From NCBI GenBank assembly GCA_965153455.1, contig OZ234495.1, positions 24,486,875 to 24,550,874 of the forward strand: a stretch of DNA of 64,000 bases, written 5' to 3'. Position numbers and translations under genes: made by a program. The DNA is from Sphagnum compactum (Eukaryota > Bryophyta > Sphagnopsida > Sphagnales). Positions within the stretch are counted from its first letter, which is position 1, and each line of letters begins with the position of its first letter. Shown piece by piece: positions 38,747 to 51,272 of the stretch. The notes under the pieces are model-generated. The model searched no databases. It had not been told where the DNA came from and saw nothing but the letters and a program-made list of their open reading frames with translations.

Positions 38747-39290
38747 GGATGAAGTTCATCTATTCCTTCACAAATGGTTACACTATTGGATGAAGTTCAT
38801 CCATTCTTCAAATGGTTTGGAACTGAGTTTGACCCATGGGCAGGGGCACAGAACTTTTGGATGAAAGTACTTACAGACTTAAATAGCGTGAAATTTGAAT
38901 TTGGCCCATGCCCTGATGCTCTTCTTCTTAGCCCACCAGCAGTAAACTGGCCTGTACAGTGTCCTCTGGATGAAGTTCATCCATTCTTCAAATGCTGTGG
39001 AACTGAGTTTCACCCATGGCCTCAACAGTGTACTGTGGATGAAGTTCATCCAGTGTTCAAGTAGTGTGAAATTGAGTTTGGCCAATGGCCTGTACAGTTG
39101 TACTCTGGATGAAGATTCATCCAGTGTTCCAAATAGTGTGAAATTGAGTTTGGGCCATGGCCTGTACAGTTGTACTCTGGATGAAGATTCATCCAGTGTT
39201 CAAATAGTGTGAAATTGAGTTTGGGCCATGGCCTGTACAGTGTACTGTGGATGAAGTTCATCCAATGTTCAGATAGTGTGAAACTGTTGA
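38747..39290. repeat. About 70-bp tandem array carrying seven copies of a 17-bp palindrome
   Basis: The perfect palindrome TGGATGAAGTTCATCCA occurs at 38787, 38967, 39036 and 39248. A truncated copy is at 38748, and copies with one extra A at the centre are at 39106 and 39178. From 38967 the spacing is 69-72 bases, with shared unit sequence (GTGTGAAATTGAGTTTGG, CCATGGCCTGTACAGT). The array sits 0.4-0.95 kb upstream of the SDH6-like start codon. It encodes no supported protein. Confidence 0.9.
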
Positions 39291-39378
39291 GGGTTGGCTG
39301 TCTGAACGTGTACACAGGAAATAAATCATTGCTTTTGATTGGCCAGCTCCAATGATTGGCATAGCCGGTGCTGGCCTT

Positions 39379-39945
39379 TAAATTAGGCTATTTTAGGCTA
39401 TTCTACCTTAGGCTAGTCTGGTTTATTTAAGGTTATTTCACCTCAAGTTATTTAAAATAATTTTCTGTTATTTAAAATTATTATATTTTATTCAAAGTTA
39501 TTTTAAATTGTTTCATCTTATGTTATTTTAGGCCATTATTACCCTATTCTGAAATAGCCTAAAATAATTTTTAGGTAGAATAGCTTAAAATAAGATATAA
39601 TATCATGACCTTAAGTATCTTTGAACAATTTAAAATAATATAATTCAAAATAGTTTTTAAAAATAAGGTATAATAATTTAAAATATATCCTATAATAACC
39701 TAGAATGATTTGAAATAGTTTAAGGCATAACCTAGGGTATAATAATTTAGAATAGTCTTCGAGTATAACGTAAGATAGTTTAAAATATAATGTTTTAGAA
39801 TAACTTAAGGTATAACTAAGGTATAATAGACTATAATAGTTTACCCCAACTTATGGTATATCTTAAAGTAATCTAAGGTATAATTTTAATAGGTTACGAT
39901 ATAATCTAGGGTAGAATAACCTAAGGTATTTAAAACAACAACATC
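39379..39945. repeat. AT-rich foldback block of short TATTTTAGG-type repeats
   Basis: From 39379 to about 39545 the plus strand carries T-rich words such as GGCTATTTTAGGC and TTATTTTAGG. From about 39546 to 39945 it carries the complementary A-rich words (AGCCTAAAATAA, GGTATAATAATTTAAAATA). The two halves form an imperfect inverted repeat centred near 39545. There is no coding potential. Confidence 0.7.
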
Positions 39946-39949
39946 AAAA

Positions 39950-42900
39950 GAAACCTATTTATTGTAATGAATTATGTCAATTAATAAAGAATTATGACTA
40001 ATAATGAAAAATGATGATTACATAATGATTTTATAGTGAAATAACTTTAATAAAAATGAAATGATTAAGGTGGGGTAAGCTTATTTTACTTTTTAAATCT
40101 CATAGTGATTTAAACTAGTGGACTACACCCCATTTTTGTATTAATGACATGTCATGAAAACAAGAATTACAATTTTCAAATTATATTTACAAGCAAGCTA
40201 GATTGCATCCCCACCAAATTTTCCACAACTTGTAATGATTTGAATTGTGAATTCGAAATTATGATAACATGTTATGAATTTGGTCTAATTTTATTTTTTT
40301 TAAATTGGAAAAAAGATTTCACAACTTTATAGCTTCTTTTGTGCATGTTTTTTTTGGAATAGGAGTTCAGAATCAAATAGGTCCAAAACTTTTGTCCCAT
40401 CTGAAAATTACACCATTTTAACCATTTCAGCTTGCAATTTGCTAATTAAAGTAATGATAGTAGTTAAAACATCAAACAATAACTAATGATTGTAGGATTG
40501 GTTCATAATACAAGCCATGACCACACATGGTTCAAACATGATGTGACTATCTTTGCAATAACCCACATTTGCTCGAATTTTTTTTGCTATAAAAATGATA
40601 ATTATTTACCTTCCATAACAAGTGGTGATGGTTTGTTTGAATTCTAAGGTCTTTCAAACATGATGACTTTGGATGCAAATTTGGTTTTAAGAAGGGTTTA
40701 AAGTTTTTGAGGTGCCATCTCAATTTCAATGTAAGCCTTTTCCCATTATTGCTTCTTGTTCTTGATTTTTTTCGTCCATGCAATTGTCATTTGTAAAGTA
40801 GTTTTTGCATCCTTCACACTCACTTACATTAAACCTTTGGAAATTTTGTCATCATTAGTAACATATTTACATGTTTTATACATCACATGCCCAAAACATG
40901 TACCTTCACAAACCTTGATAAGCTTTAAAGGTTCATAATCAATGATGGAGCCCAATGCATATGCCATGGTTATCAAATTGTTGTCTCATGTTTCACAAAT
41001 GAAATCACATAATGTATTAACCCAAACTTTTAAAACAATGATTCAAGTTGATAGCCATATTTTGCCCACCTATTTCATTCATTTCAAATAAGCCCATATT
41101 AACATGCATAGGTGTCTAAGATTAAAAAGTTTATCACAAAGGAAAAAATTGCCCATGCGACACCTAGACGTCCAAAGATTAAAACTTGCAAAAACAATGG
41201 TTGCAAATGTAAGGTTTTGAAATACATGCAAATTTAAGGTTTTTTTGCCCATTGTAAGAAACACTTTTCCTTTAGAATAGTTGAAGAAGGAAATGAAACT
41301 TGAGGACATTAGCATAAAACTAACCTCCTTAATCAAATGTTTTTAGTAATGGAAAGTGCTCACAAACCGTTACAAATGTAGAACATTAAATATTCAATAA
41401 ACATTTGTTGTGTTTCATTAGTCTTTTTTGTAAGGTTTGTGAATCCAAAATAAGGTGTGATTATAGAACTAGAGGGCCCACCCTTTTTGTCCCTCATTGC
41501 CATGAATGATTTGCGTCACCCATAGTTGCATTTTTTGTAAGTTGTGTCTTTCTTTGAGCAAACAACCTGGGATATGCAAAATCGACATGAATTTTTATTG
41601 CAATAATCCCATTCATTTAATCAAGCCTTGTTTCAAAACAAAACTTTGGGATAGAAAATTACCCAATGTTTTTTTTGTGTACAAAAAATACATCACAACA
41701 TTTGTGAATTTTTAAGATCCATAGGTAAATCATCATTCACAATAGAGAAACCTTAACAAATTGAAATTCATTGGTGTGGTTTCCAAAGTGCAATTTGAAC
41801 TTGTATAACTACAAGTTGCAAAACCTCATTTTCAAACAAATAGTCAAGTTTTAAATGTGCATTTTTCACATCTAAATTGTTTGTGACCACATCTTCACAT
41901 GTGTGATCCATCAACCCCAACAAAGCTATCAACAACATTTCTTTCTTCTAGAGGCATGGTGCATATTGCAAGCAACACAATTCTTGTGTGGCAAAAGAAT
42001 ATGGATTTAGGATTTTTTATGAAAAGGGATGTTCATTGTTGTTGTCTTGGTGTTGTAAATCGACCTCTATTTTGTCGTATAGTCACTCACTTAAGCATGA
42101 CTTATGGAGCGGTTTTCTCCTAAGGATAATTTTGTTATTAAGATGGTGTTGAAAATTAGGGATTAATATTATTTTTTTGTTTTTTTTGCGTGGTGGAGAA
42201 TTGTGCGAAGGATCGAGCTAGATAGAGTGCAGGACTACTAAGGATGTTAGGATTTCCAAGCTCAGGATGCTTTCATTATTTTGTTTTCAATTGTCAATGC
42301 TTGGTTGTTCTTCTTTGCTTAGTATAAGTGGGATTTCAAGAAGAATGCCCAAGGGTTGTAAAGTACATTTTGTTGCCTCCAACAATTTCACTACATTGGA
42401 GTTTATAACAAAATGTCAATTGATAACAAGAATTTAGAAGCAGATGATGAAAATGATGTGAGGCTCTAGAGGATTAAATGGTTGGTCTGTTGTGGAGTTC
42501 ATTATTCAAATTTGGTACATTTGAGTCAAATATTAGTCATTGTTGGGTATGGATGAGTACCTTTTATTAGGAATTTCGAGGAGTTATCTCTTCATGGGAA
42601 GATTGGGTGTTTTCTGAGCAAATTTCTAAAGCCCTATTAAAGAAAAGATCCTCACTTGTCAAACTCCTTTGTCAAACTTTGATTAAGCCTAATATTGGGA
42701 AATCAAAGGTTCATAAGTCAATTTGTTGAACTTCATAACTTGGTGACCATGATAACAACAGAAAAGGAATCCAAAATATTTTGATCCATCATTTGTCATA
42801 GTTAAGATCAAGGTTGGGTCTATTACTATGGTATGTAATTCTTGTTGATCATCCATAATGAAGGTGTGTGTTGAATTGAATATCATGCCCATAGTTAGTA

Positions 42901-42995
42901 AGTGATGAATCTGGTGTCTATAAAAACTTTACATGACCCCTTTTTTTGGTTTCGCTTGAACCTTTAGGTCTAACCTATAAAAAAATGACTTGCAA
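39950..42995. other. Intergenic, no gene seen
   Basis: AT-rich with short frames of no family likeness on both strands. Possibly very old element remnants. Confidence 0.5.
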
Positions 42996-42999
42996 ATTA

Positions 43000-43340
43000 C
43001 AACAGAAGTTTGACAACGTCCAACAACAAAATAATTCAAACCTCAAATATCTTTCAAACATGTTCATCAAAACTTTTATTTTCGAAACTACAATAGAACT
43101 TCGATGAACTAGAAAAAAGTTCATTCCAACGAACTACAATAGATTTGTAATGAGTTGTAACAAAGTTCAACTTGATGAATCGATGAACCATAATAAGATT
43201 TCGACAAACAACAATAAAGTTCAAGCTTTGATGAACGACAATAAACCTGTAACATATGTAACAAAACTCACTTCGATTTACAACAAAACAACCATCAACA
43301 CTCAACAAACCAATGCTCAAATGCTTAATATTGTCAATAA
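43000..43340. repeat. Degenerate AACAATAAAGTTCAAC repeat
   Basis: Loose units of about 30 bases (ACAA.AAAGTTCAA..TGATGAA) recur about ten times. Frames open on both strands only as a by-product of the repeat. Confidence 0.55.
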
Positions 43341-43762
43341 CCTTTGTTATTACCTCTAACTTACAACAAACAACTTGGCTAGAAAATGAAATTCATACCT
43401 ATTACAAAAGTTCATTTGTGCATTTAAGTGCTTCAACATTTGGGTCCTTGAATGCATTGAAATCCTCTTCAAAAAGGCTTTGATGCAATTGTAAAAGAAA
43501 CCTTGGAAACCTAAACCCTTAACAAAGATATGCATATGCATATTCAAACTCCTAAACACTATATAAAATATATGTATAACATAGTTATACATATCCAAGA
43601 TCTCGTCAAATGATAACAATGAATATGCATGATGAAAAAACATATATATGTAAATATGTATAAACATAAGGATATCATTTTGACCTACAATTTCCAATTA
43701 CCTACAACTCCAAATATGAAAGATGGGTAAAATTTGGATATGAATTGTTGATAATTAGGAGA

Positions 43763-43945
43763 TTATCCATGTTGATAGTTGGCACACACATGTATATCTA
43801 GCCAGGACTGGTTTGCACCCATGTCAACACCCATAGCACAAGATTCCAAAGGCATTGGAGTCCGAAGCCCAATCGCGTTCTCAAAGGCCTTGTGGCACTC
43901 TTTTTCATCTTCAATATCCACCCTAGAAGAATGGTAGTAATAGTA
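43763..43945 (-). other. Orphan coding-like stretch, possible terminal exon
   Basis: After a good acceptor (CTTCTAG) the minus strand reads VDIEDEKECHKAFENAIGLR and on through MPLESCAMGVDMG and WLDIHVCANYQHG, ending in TAA. The composition is protein-like. It lies 0.65 kb downstream of the SPPA stop on the same strand. I do not recognise the protein and found no partner exon. It could be a gene fragment, an alternative last exon or chance. Confidence 0.3.
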
Positions 43946-44600
43946 GTATCTTGAAAATGATAGATTGGCAATGATCTTGATCATACCTTGTGTCCTTGAA
44001 CACATTTCAAAACTATTTTAGATTTCTCACCTTCACTCTAGCCATTATCAATATTGGGTTCGTTCATACATCCTAGAAAATATATAGTATATGTGACATA
44101 TGTTTGGTATTAAATAATTCTCAAGGGGAGCTAGTTGAGGAGAAAAAAGACACAATCTGATCCTAGTGGAATCTTTAAGAATTGAACAATGAACAATGTA
44201 CTTGAAACATGTTTGAAAAGTAAGAATTACATTCCTGATGCCACGCCCACCTCACCCCACCCCCAAATTATTATTCAATTTCTTGTTGAAGAAATCAAAT
44301 ATTTCAACAAAGTCTGCCAATTATCAGCGACAGGTACAGCGTGCAACAAAATAAAACATCTGTTGGAATATTATTTCTTCAATAAATTCTTATGACAAAT
44401 TGTGATCGTTGGTAGTACCTAAAGATGAGATCCTTCACTCCTGCTCTTTTTTCACTTGTTACTGAAGTTCACTTGTGCACTGGTTGACAAACCCATTCAT
44501 GTCCAACCTTAGTTGACAGTTGAACCATCATCACCTCACAGAAGCGTCTTTGTCAGCAGCGCCAAGAAGGGAAATAGGTACAGATTTCTGTTCTTCCGAC

Positions 44601-47600
44601 TCATGAACCAGTTGTTGTCTCTTCGTTGCGAATCTTCTCTACAAGCTCCGTTCCTAACCCATCAATGCTAATTGGATCTATTCGTGCTTGCACTCCACTC
44701 GATGATAGTGCGGAGATGTCGTTGGAAGCACGAACGCCTCGTACTAATGTGTTGAGAATTTGTGATCCCATCTCTGTTTGGAAGAACTCATTGACCAGAG
44801 AAATGAAGGATGCTCCACCTTGTAATAATGATAGAGGTGATGGTTGTCTCCTTGAAAGCTCCACAAGGGAAACCTACACAATTGAGTGCACATGTTGCAC
44901 AACAAGTTTGAAAACAAGAGCTATGAAAGATTTTGTCTCAACATTTCATTTAGTGAAAAGGCATCAATACCCAGTTTATTTCTAACAACAAGAGATATTG
45001 TCTGGGTAAAACTGCCACCAGCTCAACACCTTGAAAAAAGGTCACCTTGCACACAGCCATATTGCATTAGAAAACTAGGAAAATACCTGTTTATCATCTG
45101 GAATGCCAGCTTTCTGCTTTGCAATAGCAACGGCTTTGGAAAATCCACCAATTGTATCCACTAATCCTTGACTCACTGCAGACACTCCTGTCCATACTCG
45201 CCCTTGAGCTACATTCTCCATTGTTTCAATCTGCATAAGAGTCCAGGGGTGAGGACTTTTTGCTACAGAGGAGAAGGTAAAAGATAGGATGATTGCACAT
45301 ACACAACTAATTCATGAAGGTAACGATTGGTGACAACTTGAAATTATGCACTTTGAATAAAGATGAGAAGAGTGGTGCAATTGGTATGATGGTGCAGATG
45401 GGTTCAGAGGTTTCACTCCAGTTGTGAAAACTTGCCAGACAATCATGTGAGATTAACCAGAGGCACACTAACACAGCCATGAACACACACTGCATTTATG
45501 TTTGGACAGAGACTGAGCCGTGATCAAGAGTACTTTGCCCTCTGCAATTGGCTCTAAACCCTAAACCCTAAACTTTAAGCTCCAAAGTGAATTAAATAGT
45601 TCTTCTGGTAAGACCATGCCAAATGCAATTTTGCAACAAACCTTCATGGATCTTGATAGTGCAGCTTTATCTCGAAATGACTTGTATGCATTCATAGCTG
45701 ATTCTGCAAACCAGGCTTCCTCTTCTGGTCTGTCAAGATCCACAAAGTTTCGGTATGTCAGTTGCTAGCTATTAACACTTGTTCCTCCTCAACACCATGA
45801 GCACACCAATAAAATCACATGGGTGGGTGCACAAAATCCTGTCTTACTGGGCAAAACCCTAAACCCTTTAGTCAGTGCAAAAGGGGAAATGTGCATACCC
45901 AAAAATCAGCAAACTGTACCTGAAAGCACGCTGGTCTGCATCAAGCTCTGCATACTTGCCCCTTGAGATTATCTCTTTGGCAAACCCAACTCGCTGATAA
46001 AGTTCTCCAAGGTTAAATTTTACTGGTTGGGACATGCACAAGTGTACAATATCAGGTGTTGGAAATGGGAAAGAACTTATAACCAAACTTACACAACAAA
46101 ACAAAGAGAGGGGATATAAAGAGGCAAAGAAGAAGAAGAAGAAAGCATTCACATACCTGTCACAACCCCAATGGACCCTGTAAGTGTGAGGCTTTCAGCA
46201 ACAATAACACCCGCAGCCATGGCCATGTAGTACCCACCACTGGCAGCAACATCAGCCATGGAAGCCACAACTGGTTTTTTCTCTGCGAGAAGCTTGATCT
46301 CCCTCCACATCCTGAAAACTGACAGCAACCCGTAAGCATCTCTCATACTCTCTTTGTGATGGAAGAACCACCAAGAGATGCTACTTTTGTGTTGAGACCT
46401 TGACCAGATGTAGAGTCAGATAGACATATCAAGACTGTAAATAATGACAACCGCCATCTCTATGATACAACTAGTAAGTCAAGAGAGACTCACAAGTCTG
46501 AAGCAAGTGCATCACCACCAGGGCTATCAATGCGGAGAACTACTGCCTTGAACTGCTTAGATTCTGCAAAAGAAAGAGGAATGCAAAATGCAAAGAGGGG
46601 TTTAGAAATTCAGTTCACTCCAACAGAGTTTTCCACTCACTCCCCTGTTTTCACTCCAACAGGACTGTTGAAACAGATGGGACTACCAGGGAAAGAAACC
46701 AACCTCGTACTAGCCGTATCTTTTCGATGAATGTATCACTAGCAATACCCTCTCCAGCAGCTGCAAGGCCACTGCCTTGCTGCCGACTAATGCTCCCTGC
46801 TGCTCTTATAACTGCAATACAGTCCCCTCCCCCTGATAGAGCTAATGTCCATGGCTTGACCCTTGAGTATTTCCTGCTCTCACACAACCAAAAAAAGATC
46901 TCAAGTTTAAGCCATAAAAATTGAACAATTCATTTCAGATCTTAGAGCAAAAAAGAGGCCAGTCTTTTGTGCCAGTCTATACACACAGGTTTAGAGACTG
47001 ACCCACAAAGAGGACAATGGGTGCAGTCATAATAACGTTATGAGAATTGCTCACAGTGTTATACCATCATTACCTTCATCGTGAACAACAGTGACATATC
47101 TGCCATGACTACCCACTGACTTCATTGTCTCCTGAAGGTGGGTGTAGATAAGCATATAATTAATAATCAGCCCAGAATGTGGGCAAACCCAATACACAAA
47201 TCTACTCTGCATGCTGAGTCTCTGTTGCATTTCTGGAAGCAACGGGAAGACTCAGTCATGATGTTGGTGAGCACTCAAAGAGAGACAATAGCTGGAAAAA
47301 GAAAACATACATTTCTGAGCTCAAAATTTCTCTTAGAGCAATAGAACAATTCCCTCTTTGAGGCCGGTGGTGAATCAAGCATTGACCAGAAGGAACATCA
47401 TCCAAGTGATGCTACTACAACAGTATATTTGTTGGTTGGTCTAACCTGTAGTCAACTGTTCGAAGAGGTTTGTCCTCTTTAGCCCCGATTCTCTTCTTCA
47501 GCATCTCCTCAATCTGGTTTCCACCCAAATATTTTCTGCATAAAAAAGGCTAGTTCTCCAAGTGGTGATAGGAGACAGAAAACAAACCCAGGCAAAAAAA

Positions 47601-49851
47601 AAAGAACACCAGGGTTTAAGGTTTCATCAAATGGGAAACCTCATCAGCATACTTGATGTCGGTGATCCAGCCACCCTCTTTCAGCTTCTCCATGCTATAG
47701 ATACCTTTATCCAGTAATGCCTCCACATCCACTGTTGACTTGCCTGCAAGTGCACCTCCCCAAACAGATTGATGAAACACACATCATCATCTCTCCAAAG
47801 ACAACTGAACTTGTATAGGCATTTTGTATGTACCCACACACAACTGTTTTCTTTTTTTTTCCATTCACACGTGAGATGATTCTGCTGAAGATGCTCAAGC
47901 TGTAACAGATGTCCCTGCAATGAACAATTTTTTTTTTCTACCAACAATGCACAACACGCAAATGGTTTTTAAATCTGATGCTCAGTCACACAGCAGACAG
48001 ACAAAAGGAGAAACATACAAGTTCCTTCATTGCTACTACTACTTTTATTGGAGTTTTAAGATTTGCAAATAGCTGATTTATTGAGCTGATGAAAGCTAGG
48101 GTTTTCAGTCACCTGTAGAGGAAGAGATCTTTTGTAAGAAATTAGCATAGATGTCATCTAATAATGCTGTCAACATTTCTCGATTGGCTTCTGACATCTC
48201 CTTTCGGGAGAGTTGGTCCCCAGCACTCTTATATTTGCCTATACGCTGCACTTGAGGCTCAACGCCTACCTTCTCCAGCACTCCTGGAAGCCAAAAAAAA
48301 CACCCATAACACTTGTCAATATACTGACAACACAAATATAATACAATCCATGTGTAAATCAAATAATAAAACACTGGAATCAAACATATGGGAAGACACA
48401 AACTACCACCTTTGCCAGGAAAAAAATAAATTCATATGAAATTCAAACTCCAAAATGGAACAGTACAATTGGGTCAGAACAGGAAATGGAAAATCCAACC
48501 TCCAAGGAACTGAGCTTGAACTTTAAGACCTAGGAGAGAGATGTAAGCTCCTGGTGGGGCATAGAGCTCTTTACAGGCACATGCCAAGTAATACTCCTTC
48601 TCCCCACCTACTGGCATGTAACCCACTAAGGGTTTACCTGCCACACAAACAATAGTATTAGTGCACACATCCACCCACCCAAACCTGCTGCTCTCACATC
48701 TATCCAAAACTCATGCTTTTTCTGACAAGAAATCTCTTGCCTGTTGATTTTGCCTTGACCAAAGAATTTTCCAAGAATACCCATTGCTTTAATGAGGTTT
48801 TGATGTGTGAAGTGGCTTTTTATCGATCCAATAGATTACTACACACTCACCTGACTCCTTGTAATACTCAATATGTCGGCGGATTTCCTCAATTTTTGCC
48901 CATCCACAGCTCAGAGGCTCAACTTGAAGGATCACACCAGATATGCGGGGGTCATGAGCTGCTTTGATCAAGTTCTCACATATCTGTGGTAGCGAGAGCC
49001 CTTGCATAAACCGGCCTTGGTACTGCTCTCTGACCTAGATCAACACAAAGCCACCGTTGATAAAGAGTATCCTTGATTGCAGCCATGTATCACATATAGG
49101 CAGTGAGTCTCCAGAAAACCCAATATGGGTTGTATCTTCTGAGGGCAGATGTTTGTATTTTAGGGGAACTGCTTCTCATTGCAGGAAATTTCTGCGCTAA
49201 AGCTGACTGCTTGACGAGCTTCTTAGAGTTTTTACAATCCTGCTCCAATCCAACTCTAACCAAAACCCAACCCTAAAACTTCCTTCTCTGTGTACAGATA
49301 AAAATTAGCATACAGAAAAAAGGAGAACCAGTTTGATTCTTTTGCATTACCTGGCCTGTCAGCTTGAGCTTCAGCACACTGCCATTCTTCACTCTCTGCC
49401 ATGGCCATGCAATCAACATGCGGCACTTCACCACAAAAGATTCCCACCCTCCCTTCCTCTTGTACACAAGATCCCCGGATGGATATGCCTCCTCTTTTTT
49501 GGCAGAACCATTGGCATCTGCCAATCCCTGTATGCTGCTAGGATCTACAATCATCTCTGTGTCTGACGGAAGGATCACTTCTTCTTCATCAGCAGCAGGG
49601 ACAGCATCACCACTTGGAGCCTCTGTTGAGTTTGAACCATCAAAAGAAGACATGGCTTGTCTCATGATCAATCTCGGATGATGATGACCTATGTTATATC
49701 TATGCCTGCTCATCCTGGTGACGGCCAGGCAGCTCAATTGGCCACATTTGAATGAGCTAAGGATATCTGCATGGAGGCTTCCATATCTTGGCCGGAGGCG
49801 AGTACCCCGCATCATGAGTTGCCATGGCAAGATGGCAGCCATGGTTGCCAT
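44601..49851 (-). CDS. SPPA: Chloroplast-type signal peptide peptidase SppA (protease IV), 13 exons, 725 aa
   Basis: This is a Ser/Lys membrane-associated protease; plant SppA is a light-induced thylakoid enzyme. Exons read on the minus strand: 49851-49351, 49034-48851, 48637-48500, 48283-48113, 47743-47653, 47535-47446, 46873-46704, 46563-46494, 46311-46157, 46022-45920, 45729-45642, 45230-45087, 44873-44601. All introns are GT-AG, phases agree at every junction, and the total is 2178 nt ending in TGA. Residues 1 to about 65 are Arg/Ser-rich and poor in acids, like a chloroplast transit peptide. The N-terminal protease domain has RIGKYKSAGD with K293, matching the catalytic Lys of E. coli SppA (K209). 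The C-terminal domain has RIDSPGGDA (exon 8) and DVAASGGYY with S496, matching the nucleophile S409. Length is slightly above the roughly 680 aa I expect for plant SppA. The ATG lies in a CACCATGG context. The family call rests on colinear similarity to remembered plant SppA. The exon 5 donor (GTATGC) was chosen over a nearby GTTTCC because only it keeps the frame. Confidence 0.93.
45551..45575. repeat. Telomere-like CCCTAAA run inside a SPPA intron
   Basis: Three CCCTAAA units of plant telomere type lie in the intron between SPPA exons 11 and 12. Shorter runs occur near 14478, 24757, 25024 and 34311. Confidence 0.8.
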
Positions 49852-50890
49852 GGTGTGTGGGTATGGTGCGGATTTTCCACCAAAGTTTCACAACAAATCC
49901 TGTATCATGCCAGCAAACAAAAACAATGTTACCCACTTTTGGAAGAAATCAGACAAAGTGGACACTTGAGAAAGTAAACATCCCCCAAGTGCCTTAAATC
50001 TCAAATTTTGAAACACAAATTCACATACCCTAATTCATATACACCGTCATGATGTGGGCCATCTCATAAGTAAATGGTATAAACCTGATTTAAGAAAGTG
50101 AAGGATAGATAAGACCCAAGAGCAACAAATCTCAAAATTTTGAAACACAAATTCACATACCCTAATTCACATACACTTCAATGTGGGTCATCTCATGAGT
50201 AATTGGTATCAATCCATTTAAGAATGTGAAGGATAGATAGACCCCAAGAGTATCAACAAGCTCCATACTCTATCAGAACAACCCAAATACCACATGACAA
50301 GCATCAATTACTTTTACCATGTTTTCTAGAAATGAAGCAATTTTTTTAGGAGTTGGAAAGACTGAAAAACCACTGGAAAACCGTAAGCTAGAAATTGCTG
50401 CTTTGGATTTCCAAAAACCTGCACAACAGGGCTAACTCGCATAAAAATTGTAGCAGGAGAAAAATTCAAGATTTATCTTCAAGAAAAACACTAGGCAGCT
50501 GACAGTCAAGAAAGAATAGTAGGGGGAGAGGAAAAAAGAAGCATAAGAAGAGATCCATTGACGTCCATAGTGCTTCTCTGCAAAACCCACAGGTAGGGTT
50601 TGCACAAATATATAGAACCCCTAATTCTTTGTTGCAATTCCAAAACCACACTTTCCCCACTAAATGTCCTAAAAACAACACAGAGAGAAAACATTAAATT
50701 ATCCACGAAATGTTGGGTATCCAAATTTCTTCTTCAACTAGTAAGACGAAGTTCAAACAAGCAAAGAACAACAAGAACATATTATTGTTGTTATTATTAT
50801 TACCTGCTGGGTTTCCGCTGCAAATGAGTTAGATCCTGTCCTGGGGAAGAAGCTTTTGCTGCTGCTGCAGCAGAATCATCACACTAGCGT
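49852..50890 (-). promoter_or_regulatory. Probable SPPA 5' leader with a 5'-UTR intron
   Basis: Upstream of the SPPA start codon the minus strand has a good acceptor (ATACAG then G at 49899) and, 904 bases further upstream, a good donor (CAG then GTAATA, exon end 50804). The putative untranslated first exon, about 50804-50890, is rich in CAG/CTG triplets. A leader intron of 50803-49900 is therefore plausible. No TATA box is obvious. The transcription start is inferred only. Confidence 0.4.
49984..50248. repeat. Tandem duplication of about 131 bp in the SPPA 5' region
   Basis: Two copies start with CCCAAG (49984 and 50115) and share TTTTGAAACACAAATTCACA and GTGAAGGATAGATA. A third CCCAAG begins at 50243. 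They lie within the proposed 5'-UTR intron of SPPA. Confidence 0.85.
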
Positions 50891-51061
50891 CTAAAATAGC
50901 CATAAAAATTGTGTAACAACACTTCTCACAATTTGGCATGCACCAATTCGAAAGTGATGTAAGAAGGGTATGTCCACTGGTTTTGGATTTGCACTGTTTG
51001 TGCGCTTCTTATCAACACAGGCAAGTGAAGAATGTGTGTAGGGGTGCTTCCCACCTCGCAC

Positions 51062-51272
51062 GAGCCCCTCATTCCCAGAACAGCCCCATTTTAGGTCCTT
51101 ACTGGGGGCCCTCGTTCCCAGAACAGCCCCATTTGAGGTCCTTACTGGGACCCTCGTTCCCAGAATAGCCCCATTTGAGGTCCTTACTGGGGCCCTTCGT
51201 TCCCAGAACCAGCCCCATTTGAGGTCCTTAATGGGGGCCCTAGTTCCCAGAACAGCCCCATTTGAGGGCCAT
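51062..51272. repeat. 43-bp GC-rich minisatellite upstream of SPPA
   Basis: About five units with TTCCCAGAACAGCCCCATTT start at 51072, 51115, 51157, 51200 and 51244 (42-44 base spacing). The array keeps a 156-codon minus-strand frame open, which I attribute to the repeat. Confidence 0.9.

Noticed and set aside
44626-44985. Plus-strand frame of 119 codons opposite SPPA exon 13
   Set aside because: Shadow of the SPPA coding strand; no independent support.
47051-47242. Coding-like frame as a constitutive SPPA exon
   Set aside because: Adding it breaks the reading frame; exon 6 (phase 2) joins exon 7 directly and restores RKYSRVKPW. Kept only as a possible cassette exon.
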